Below, piece after piece: positions 1 to 4,943 of a stretch of 11,055 nucleotides of DNA. The notes under the pieces were generated by a model, which was not told the DNA's origin, did not search any database, and saw only the letters and a list, made by a program, of their open reading frames with translations. The stretch is from an uncultured Chloroflexota bacterium (GTDB lineage: Bacteria > Chloroflexota > Dehalococcoidia > SAR202 > UBA11138): contig CAJWRP010000037.1 of assembly GCA_913046025.1 (NCBI GenBank), positions 1 through 11,055 on the forward strand, written 5' to 3'. The position numbers were made by a program, and so were the translations under genes. The number at the start of each line of letters is the position of its first letter. Position 1 is the first letter of the stretch.

Positions 1-355
1 CGCAACCCATTCGCGAATCATGCACGGCAATCCGCGGCGGTGCGTCATCAGCCCATTCGACCGAGACCGTTTCGACGGTCCCGTCTGCGCCGCGCGCGAT
101 CCGGTAGGGCATCGTATCGGCCAGCGGCCCCAGGGGTGCCTGAATGCCCGACAGTTCCCATTCGAAGACGCTTTCGGCAGTCCGCGAGGCACCGTTGCGC
201 TCAGCATTCGCGATTGCGCTGCACAGGAACAACGCCTTGTACCCCGCAGCGAGGGAGCGGTCGTAGCGCGTCTCGATCTGCTCCTGCGTGACGGACTGGG
301 CGGCAAGCGGAACAGCGGCGAGCAGCGCGGCGGCGGTGATGGCATGTCTGATCAT
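1..355 (-). CDS. N-terminal part of an exported protein, probably a sphingomonad serine hydrolase (partial)
   Basis: The frame opens at ATG 355 and stays open to the window edge, giving 118 residues without a stop. An AAGG sits 5 nt before the ATG. Residues 1-20 form a signal peptide: MIRH, then an Ala/Leu-rich core ending PLAAQ. The mature part has a single Cys45 in ALFLCSAIANA, then RTAESVFEWELSGI and VEWADDAPPRIA. This arrangement resembles the region before the SxxK domain in sphingomonad beta-lactamase-fold serine hydrolases; that assignment is from memory, and the catalytic part lies outside the window. GC is high, with GCC/CTG/GCG codons, unlike the genes beyond 545. The gene follows an intrinsic terminator that separates it from the upstream gene. 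I am confident it is a real gene but only moderately sure of the family. Confidence 0.6.
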   Translation of the reverse strand, partial: MIRHAITAAALLAAVPLAAQSVTQEQIETRYDRSLAAGYKALFLCSAIANAERNGASRTAESVFEWELSGIQAPLGPLADTMPYRIARGADGTVETVSVEWADDAPPRIAVHDSRMGC

Positions 356-387
356 GCGCGCCTTGTGCCATGCCGCCGCAGCCATGC

Positions 388-422
388 AAAACAAAAGGGC
401 CGGACAGTTTCCCGCCCGGCCC
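388..422 (-). terminator. Rho-independent terminator
   Basis: Read on the minus strand, GGGCCGG (422-416) and CCGGCCC (403-397) form a perfect 7-bp GC stem with a 12-nt loop, followed directly by TTTTGTTTT (396-388). It lies 25 nt after the stop codon at 447-449 and before the start at 355, so it ends the upstream minus-strand gene. Confidence 0.85.
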
Positions 423-446
423 CGCATGTCTTCATTCGAGAGCGCC

Positions 447-545
447 TCAGGCGTCTTCGAACTCGCTGTCTTCATTCATCACCGGGCCCGAATCCTGGCC
501 CTTGGCGTCTTCGTCGCGGTCCACGAGTTCTACTTTGTTTGGGAT
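447..545 (-). CDS. C-terminal tail of an unidentified acidic protein (cut at a junction)
   Basis: The minus-strand frame ends at the stop codon 447-449. Its last 30 or so residues, NKVELVDRDEDAKGQDSGPV then MNEDSEFEDA, are strongly acidic, of the kind seen as disordered tails in alphaproteobacteria. The terminator at 388-422 follows at the right distance, which supports real coding. Upstream of about 545 the frame stays open to 632 but turns into Pro/Cys-rich, non-acidic sequence. Codon style changes there too, so the gene is probably cut at a join rather than starting at 632. I do not recognise the parent protein. Confidence 0.45.
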   Translation of the reverse strand: MPNKVELVDRDEDAKGQDSGPVMNEDSEFEDA

Positions 546-1010
546 TGGTGGACACCCAGGCGGCGATTGATTTGGCCGCGGAACTCGCAATGTTGGGTAG
601 ATGAGGTGACCCGTGCAATTGACGCATGGCACTCGGTCGATTTCATGTCTTCTTCATCAATGACGTGGTACTCACTCTCAGAGGATTGGAAGACTTTCCA
701 TACAATGGGACGTATCCTCTGCGGGCTCGGTAGGTATGAGGAGGCTCTGGCTACGTTGGAGATAGCTAAGCAGTCAGAACTACTCTACATCGAAAGGTTT
801 TCGCGTTCCATGGAAATCCCGGAGGAAAATCGTATTGTTTGGCGAGAATCGGCCGAGGAATGGCACGATAACGAATTGGAGTACGCAAGCAGACGATGAA
901 CCCATTGGAGTGATGCTGTATGTTTCGGCTCCAAGCTTTGAAGTTTCTCAATCAATTCAATCATATCTGTCCTCAGTGCGATTTAGTCGCCCAATAAAAC
1001 TGAATTTGGG
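545..1010 (+). pseudogene. Frameshifted TPR-like protein remnant
   Basis: Three consecutive plus-strand pieces read like one protein, but each is in a different frame. The first ends AAIDLAAELAMLGR at the stop near 602-604. The second (about 598-897) begins VDEVTRAIDAW and contains ILCGLGRYEEALATLEIAK, which looks like a tetratricopeptide helix pair. The third (about 880-1010) reads DDEPIGVMLYVSAPSFEVSQ and then SIQSYLSSVRFSRP. Joined, AMLGR + VDEV and NELEYA + DDEP continue smoothly, implying indels near 600 and near 890. No start codon is visible because the left end coincides with the junction at about 545. The right end stops making sense at about 1010, where sequence of the opposing helix-turn-helix gene begins. 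It may be decayed, or hurt by sequencing errors. The function is unknown. Confidence 0.4.
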
Positions 1011-1156
1011 ACGGTCTCTCTGGCAACACCCACCGTCTCCGCCGTCTCCTGGTCGGTCTTGCCCTGCACCAACACATCGATGGCGTTCAACTGCTCAACG
1101 GACAGTGGAGAATCCTCTAACATTTGTGACGATTTGTTAGATTTCGTGATCGTCAT
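983..1156 (-). CDS. Truncated small helix-turn-helix protein of mobile-element type
   Basis: The ORF has 57 codons, opening at ATG 1156 behind a strong AAAGGGAG 4 nt upstream and ending in TAA at 983-985. The N-terminus MTITKSNKSSQML is followed by LSVEQLNAIDVLVQGKT and DQETAETVGVARETV. This is a helix-turn-helix of the resolvase/transposase type: a helix, the GKTDQETAETVGV turn region, then the recognition helix. In relatives the next residues are of the form 'RWR..' with a long continuation. Here the sequence changes to PNSVLLGD and stops, exactly where the opposing TPR-like remnant begins (about 1010). It is therefore probably a 3'-truncated gene. The nearby tRNA fragment fits a mobile-element context. 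Confidence 0.55.
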   Translation of the reverse strand: MTITKSNKSSQMLEDSPLSVEQLNAIDVLVQGKTDQETAETVGVARETVPNSVLLGD

Positions 1157-1192
1157 ACGACTCCCTTTCTATAAGATCGGTAGGGTTGATGG

Positions 1193-1213
1193 TTGACGGC
1201 CATCTTGACGGCC
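1193..1213. repeat. Two direct copies of TTGACGGCC, 12-bp period
   Basis: TTGACGGCC occurs at 1193-1201 and again at 1205-1213, separated by ATC. It lies 37-57 bp upstream of the helix-turn-helix start at 1156. One-turn spacing on the upstream side of a DNA-binding protein gene suggests a possible operator, but nothing else supports this. Confidence 0.35.
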
Positions 1214-1216
1214 TTT

Positions 1217-1283
1217 TCCCAAGGTATTCACTGATATTCATGGTAGGCCGCTGAAGTACGTCACTGTTGGGAGTACCTTGGGA
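1217..1283. repeat. Perfect 10-bp inverted repeat beside the tRNA fragment
   Basis: TCCCAAGGTA at 1217-1226 and TACCTTGGGA at 1274-1283 are exact reverse complements with 47 bp between. The spacer contains TATTCA twice (TATTCACTGATATTCA, from 1225). It lies about 60 bp before the tRNA-Lys 3' fragment. It could be a binding site for a recombinase or a regulator. Confidence 0.4.
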
Positions 1284-1344
1284 CAGGCATGGAGAGCATA
1301 CCCAGACGGATGAAGAGGAACGACCATGGACTAGGGGCATCGAT

Positions 1345-1389
1345 CTTTTAATCCGAGTGTCCAGGGTTCGAATCCCTGCCGGCCCACCA
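1345..1389 (+). tRNA. 3' fragment of a tRNA-Lys(TTT) gene, candidate attachment site
   Basis: The sequence gives an anticodon loop CTTTTAA (1345-1351), then the 3' anticodon strand TCCGA. A perfect T-arm follows: CAGGG (1362-1366), loop TTCGAAT, and CCCTG (1374-1378). Next come acceptor strand CCGGCCC (1379-1385), discriminator A and encoded CCA (1387-1389). The 5' side is missing: no GGGCCGG acceptor strand and no D-arm (TAGCTCAG...GAGC) precede it, and only GCATCG at 1338-1343 resembles the expected arm. The 5' anticodon strand TCGAT mispairs at two positions with TCCGA. This is what remains when an element recombines in the anticodon arm of a tRNA gene, so I read it as a non-functional tRNA remnant and a possible att site. 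Confidence 0.7.
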
Positions 1390-1406
1390 CTCGTTAACCG
1401 CATTAC

Positions 1407-1441
1407 AATGGGGCTCACGGCAAATAGCTGTGAGCCCCATT
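1407..1441. terminator. Perfect 12-bp stem-loop after the tRNA fragment
   Basis: AATGGGGCTCAC (1407-1418) and GTGAGCCCCATT (1430-1441) pair perfectly around an 11-nt loop, 18 bp after the tRNA CCA end. No T-run follows on either strand, so calling it a terminator is tentative. It may be the original processing or termination hairpin of the tRNA transcript. Confidence 0.45.
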
Positions 1442-1509
1442 GGTCGTGAAAACGCCTCTGAACTTCACGAAAACTTCACATTCGCACTTTTAACCTTCAT
1501 CCCACCCCG

Positions 1510-1536
1510 CATGAGCCTGCCTCTGGGGGCAGTATA
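1510..1536 (-). repeat. Inverted copy of the lipoprotein start-site element (21-bp repeat)
   Basis: Positions 1516-1536 read on the minus strand are identical over 21 bp to 4917-4937, the start region of the TAP-like lipoprotein gene (TATA followed by CTGCCCCCAGAGGCAGG). As there, an AGAGG is followed 7 nt later by ATG (1512-1510). Here the ATG opens only a 15-codon frame that ends in TGA. The element therefore looks like a gene start that has lost its gene, or a dispersed repeat. It lies 25 bp downstream of the MFS stop codon. It also folds as CTGCC/GGCAG with a 6-nt loop. Confidence 0.65.
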
Positions 1537-1560
1537 TTCCTGCCTCAGACTGGTTTGGGG

Positions 1561-2979
1561 CTACTGGAGTTCGAGGAGAGAGCGCTGGGTAAACAGGACG
1601 AAGAGAGCTGTAGCGAGCATGGCGGCGGCAAGGAGGCCGACGGTGACCTGGGCGCCAAGCAGGTCCAGGGCGACACCCGAGGGTAGGGTGACCAGGGGCA
1701 TTAGGCCGACCATCATGACCTGGATACTGACCACGCGGCCACGGAAGCGGTCCTCCGCCTGCTGCATGAGCAGGGCGAGACTGAATATACGGCGGCCGGC
1801 TTCTCCGACGCCGACTACCGACATGATCGCCAGGGCAGCCAGGTACACCGGCACAAGGGAGAGCGCCATCAAGGCGAGGCCTGTCAACATGCAACTGTAT
1901 ATGAGCAGCTTCCCGCGTCTGAAGTTTGCCAACCCGGCGAAGACAATGGCGCCCACCAGGGCCCCAACACCCTGCATGCTCACCAATGCTCCGTAGGCTT
2001 CCGACTCCTTCTGGTAGACATCCGTGACGATGGCTGGCAGAAGGAAGGTGACGGTGTGTACGAAGAGGAACACCGATAGCAGCAAAATCATGATTGCGCG
2101 TAACTGGCTACTGGCCAGTACATAGCGGACCCCGACCTTGATGTCAGCCAGCACGGCGGCTCTTTGTGCCCTTGGCGCGGGCCCAGGGCTGTGGACATAT
2201 TGCATAAGAACCACCGCCGCTACACTCATCACCGCCGTGGAAAAGAAGACCCATTCTGGGCCCGTCACGGCGTACATCACGCCCGCAATCACAGGCGTGG
2301 CCAGCGTGAAGACGCTACCGCCCGCCGAGTTCAACGCCATGGCATTGTTCAGCCTGGCCTGCCCGACGATCTGCGGGATCAACGACTGCCGCGCCGGCAC
2401 CAGAAAGGACATCATGACGCCCTGAAGAAGGGCCGACGCCAGCAAGAGTTCCCAGCTGATCGAGCCGTTCCAAACCGATATCCCGAGGTACAGGCCTATC
2501 CCTGCAACGACGACCTGACTCGCTTGTATGAGCCGCTTGCGGTCCAGACGGTCGGCCAAGACGCCCCCGAACAGACCCAGACCCAGCATGGGAATCGCCG
2601 CGCCGGCTCCGACCAAGCCCAGGAGCTTGCCGGAACCGGTGAGCTCATATACAAGGTAGCTCCGGGCGACGTGCTGCATGTTCTGGGCGCCGGAGATGAA
2701 AAGGAGACTAAGCCACATGCGCCGGAAGTCGGTGACTCCGAGGGAGCTGAAGGTGTGACGCAAAGCGAAGACCGACACCTTAGGAGCGGCGCCGCGCGCA
2801 ACCGGGAGCTTGATGGGACCGTCGCCACTGCTCTCTCCGCGAGAAGAGGCTGGAGTTGGTGGGGTGCCGGCGGCCGCCACAACGTCCTGTTGGTGGTCCA
2901 TACCGGCGGAGGGAGAGGGCTCGCCAGTCTCGCTCTTAGCATCACTCGCGCTCGGCTCTCGCGACCAGTCATTAGTCAT
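1561..2979 (-). CDS. Major facilitator superfamily exporter (MFS_3 / EntS-like)
   Basis: This 472-residue inner-membrane transporter probably uses proton motive force to export a small molecule; the substrate cannot be read from the sequence. Residues 1-70 are hydrophilic and Ser/Pro/Gly-rich. Transmembrane helices then run from about residue 85 to 463, consistent with 12 helices. MFS motif A is clear at 138-150 (GGVLADRLDRKRL) in the helix 2-3 loop. VPARQSLIPQIVGQARLNNA (194-213) and RFRGRVVSIQVMM (411-423) are typical of the MFS_3 group of enterobactin-exporter-like proteins. The start is uncertain: ATG 2979 has no Shine-Dalgarno, and ATG 2901 (Met27) is also unsupported, so the acidic extension may be shorter than given. 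The iron-sulfur gene lies 275 bp upstream on the same strand, so an operon is unlikely. Confidence 0.9.
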   Translation of the reverse strand: MTNDWSREPSASDAKSETGEPSPSAGMDHQQDVVAAAGTPPTPASSRGESSGDGPIKLPVARGAAPKVSVFALRHTFSSLGVTDFRRMWLSLLFISGAQNMQHVARSYLVYELTGSGKLLGLVGAGAAIPMLGLGLFGGVLADRLDRKRLIQASQVVVAGIGLYLGISVWNGSISWELLLASALLQGVMMSFLVPARQSLIPQIVGQARLNNAMALNSAGGSVFTLATPVIAGVMYAVTGPEWVFFSTAVMSVAAVVLMQYVHSPGPAPRAQRAAVLADIKVGVRYVLASSQLRAIMILLLSVFLFVHTVTFLLPAIVTDVYQKESEAYGALVSMQGVGALVGAIVFAGLANFRRGKLLIYSCMLTGLALMALSLVPVYLAALAIMSVVGVGEAGRRIFSLALLMQQAEDRFRGRVVSIQVMMVGLMPLVTLPSGVALDLLGAQVTVGLLAAAMLATALFVLFTQRSLLELQ

Positions 2980-3001
2980 GAACTCAGATTACAGCCTGGC
3001 C

Positions 3002-3030
3002 ATTACGGGCGCAATAGAAACCAAGGTCAA
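3002..3030 (-). promoter_or_regulatory. Possible sigma-70-type promoter of the MFS gene
   Basis: On the minus strand TTGACC (3030-3025) and CGTAAT (3007-3002) are 17 bp apart. Initiation would leave only about 15-20 nt before ATG 2979, in line with the lack of a Shine-Dalgarno there. The -35 is good and the -10 is weak. Confidence 0.3.
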
Positions 3031-3253
3031 GAGGTGCTCGGTCAGGGTTATCTTGTCGATATCCACGGACTACCTCACTCCATGACCTGATGCACGTTCA
3101 GACGACGTGTCCCGTTTTGGACTACAGGACGATCACGAGGATCGCACCGACAGGCCAAGCCGCATGTTAGAAGACCTGCGGGTCTGCCGGGGCGCCTTTC
3201 CCGAGAATGTTGCCCGATGTTGCACTAGACGTATCCTCGGGGACCTCTTTCTA

Positions 3254-4504
3254 CTACTCGTCGCCTCGAGTCGACGGCCCTTTATCGAGAACGGTCTTCA
3301 CGCCCTCCGCGAACTTGGTAAGCTCGTCTGCTGAGGGAACGCCGTCTTCAGTGAGACGCTGCTTGAAGCGTTCGAACAGCCAGTCTTCTCTGGTCCCGTG
3401 GGGCAGATCAAAGAAGTCGTGGTCGAATTGGGGCAGCTCGCCTGGGCCGAAGTACCCCTTCTCCATAAAGGTATACCCTTCGAGGTTGTCCGTGCCTTTG
3501 CCGAGCACGTCACCAGTGGCGACGTAGTGCTCCATTACCGGCTTCATGCCAAATCTCTGGACCGGGCAGACCTTTATGCACACGCCGCAGCCATCGTATC
3601 GCGCCATCACCGGCCGGCAGCGATCGTATATGAGCTTATTCTTCTCGACGCCGCGCCACCAGACCTTGTCGCGGACCAGCGCCCGGCCCGGACACCGGTT
3701 GACGCATACCTGGCACTTCTGGCAGAACGTCTGGATGCCGTAGTCTATGGGCTTGTCATGGATCACAGGCGCGTCCGTCGTAATCATCATTAGTCGAGCC
3801 CTTGAGCCGAAGTGGGGCGACAAAAGCTGTCCGTTGGCGCCGAGTTGGCCGAGGCCTGCCTCGACGAACATAGGGATGTACGCCGCACTGTTGTCGTTGG
3901 GGCTGTGAATCTGGGCTCGGTATCCCAGCGCCCGAATATAGTCCGCGAGAGCGAGCGCCAGCTCGCCCATGATCTCGTATGTGCCGTAGTGCGCGTACTC
4001 GGCCTCCATGTCAGGAATAGTCTGTGTCTGCTCGTAGTCCTGCTCGAGTGCCAAACAGATTGAGTGTTCGAACTTCACCCACCGCTTCTTCGCGGCGAAG
4101 ACGTACTTGCGGTCGAGTCGGGTAAAACCGACCTCTCCAAAACCCATCTCTCTCGCTTTGCCGCGAATCTTCTCCGTTGGGTCGACACCGGGTTCAGGGG
4201 CTCCCGTGGGCTCCAGGTCACCCGATAGGAGCGCCTTGTCAATCAGAGGCTTTACGCGGCCTTCGTGGCCCTTCCGGTACTTTGTGAACTCGTCCGTGTA
4301 GACAGTCCATACCCAGTCGCGGTCCGCAGTCTTCTCGATGTTCTGGCTCTGCAGCGGGTACTCCCTACTGTAAAAAGCCACGTCTGCGTCCCGCTTTGGA
4401 ACGCCGGGAACGGTAACCAGATCTTCCGCAACCGGAATCTCGATGTCGGCGTCGCCCGGAGCTCTCCCCGGTCGTTTGACCACGTTGTACACCGGTTTGG
4501 ACAT
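3254..4504 (-). CDS. Reductive-dehalogenase-like double [4Fe-4S] protein, no Tat signal
   Basis: This is a 416-residue cytoplasmic protein of the reductive dehalogenase/epoxyqueuosine-reductase clan. Numbering is from ATG 4504, chosen because GGAGAA lies 8 nt upstream; an in-frame GTG two codons earlier (4510) is possible. The dehalogenase-type core contains YGTYEIMGELALALADYIRA (173-192) and then FVEAGLGQLGANGQLLSPHF (213-232), the conserved stretch preceding the clusters. Two ferredoxin motifs follow: CxxCxxCxxxCP with Cys261, 264, 267 and 271, and a second set at Cys296, 306, 309 and 313 ending in CP. Family members bind a base-off cobamide plus two [4Fe-4S] clusters and reduce carbon-halogen bonds. 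There is no RR Tat motif and no RdhB-like anchor gene nearby, so a respiratory role is unlikely. A catabolic (NpRdhA-like) or other reductase role is possible. The substrate is unknown. Confidence 0.85.
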   Translation of the reverse strand: MSKPVYNVVKRPGRAPGDADIEIPVAEDLVTVPGVPKRDADVAFYSREYPLQSQNIEKTADRDWVWTVYTDEFTKYRKGHEGRVKPLIDKALLSGDLEPTGAPEPGVDPTEKIRGKAREMGFGEVGFTRLDRKYVFAAKKRWVKFEHSICLALEQDYEQTQTIPDMEAEYAHYGTYEIMGELALALADYIRALGYRAQIHSPNDNSAAYIPMFVEAGLGQLGANGQLLSPHFGSRARLMMITTDAPVIHDKPIDYGIQTFCQKCQVCVNRCPGRALVRDKVWWRGVEKNKLIYDRCRPVMARYDGCGVCIKVCPVQRFGMKPVMEHYVATGDVLGKGTDNLEGYTFMEKGYFGPGELPQFDHDFFDLPHGTREDWLFERFKQRLTEDGVPSADELTKFAEGVKTVLDKGPSTRGDE

Positions 4505-4546
4505 GATCACTATTCTCCGCTTGGCATTCGGCGTCCCGCCAATCCT

Positions 4547-4699
4547 ATGTCCGTCGCTGAATCAGGTCAAGCGATAGAGATGGAGTTCGACGTATCCCAT
4601 CTCCACATCCTGTCCAATCAGCGCTTTGCTGAACCGATGGAACTCAAGAGTACGAATTCTGTTCGGGAAGCCACCGTCATCGAGAGTCGACGAACCTGA
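4547..4699 (+). CDS. Possible small ORF or gene remnant, 50 codons
   Basis: This frame runs from ATG 4547 to TGA 4697-4699 and has a fairly gene-like composition (MSVAESGQAIEMEFDVS, then HLHILSNQRFAEPMEL). No Shine-Dalgarno precedes it and I recognise no family. It is transcribed away from the dehalogenase-like gene. It may be a degraded gene end or chance. Confidence 0.2.
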   Translation: MSVAESGQAIEMEFDVSHLHILSNQRFAEPMELKSTNSVREATVIESRRT

Positions 4700-4916
4700 C
4701 GCGCATCCCTTGCCTTAGATACCACTCGTTTTTCTGCACGAACCTTTTCGGAGGTGGCCTCTAATGACACCCCGCATGCATAGGCACGCAGGCGCTAGGC
4801 ATATCTACTGAATGCCCATTTAGTGCTCCCATAGGCCTTATATAGTATGAAGACAACCTATTGGAGTGTGTAGCTGTCGCCGTTAAGCCATAGGCCTCCC
4901 TCCTTGACCTCTAGAC
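4700..4916. other. Intergenic region before the TAP-like lipoprotein gene
   Basis: I see no gene here. It is AT-richer than its surroundings, with TTATATAGTATGAAG around 4838-4852 as a possible but unsupported promoter. TGAAGACAAC at 4849-4858 recurs near 8850, at a comparable distance before the second lipoprotein start. CATAGGCCT occurs twice (about 4831 and 4889). Confidence 0.4.
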
Positions 4917-4943
4917 TATACTGCCCCCAGAGGCAGGGTGATG
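4917..4943 (+). promoter_or_regulatory. Start-site element of the TAP-like lipoprotein gene
   Basis: The 21 bp at 4917-4937 start with TATACT, a good -10 hexamer, and end with CCCAGAGGCAGG. AGAGG is placed exactly 7 nt before ATG 4941. The 21 bp recur exactly, inverted, at 1516-1536. A diverged copy precedes ATG 8927 with the same 7-nt spacing. CTGCC/GGCAG can pair across the centre. If TATACT acts as a -10, the leader would be only about a dozen nucleotides long. No matching -35 is visible. Confidence 0.55.

Noticed and set aside
20..560. Plus-strand frames of up to 200 codons at the left edge
   Set aside because: They are antisense to the exported-protein gene and the terminator region; only their last residues (beyond 545) look coding and are used in the TPR-like remnant.
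1310..1389. A complete functional tRNA-Lys gene
   Set aside because: No 5' acceptor strand matching CCGGCCC and no D-arm are present, and the anticodon stem has two mismatches.
1137..1418. Minus-strand 93-codon frame containing GGPAGIRTLDTRIKR
   Set aside because: This is the well-known false translation of the antisense of a tRNA 3' half (1345-1389); the rest has no protein character and overlaps the HTH gene's upstream region.
2164..3090. Plus-strand 308-codon frame
   Set aside because: It lies antisense to the MFS gene, is rich in Arg/His/Gln, and has no membrane or domain pattern.
3172..3185. Hairpin AGACC-TGCG-GGTCT between the MFS and dehalogenase-like genes
   Set aside because: A 5-bp stem without a T-run is common by chance in GC-rich DNA and does not sit directly after a stop codon.
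4904..4922. TTGACC and TATACT as a -35/-10 pair
   Set aside because: The gap is only 7 bp, far too short for a sigma-70 promoter; TATACT alone is kept as a possible -10.
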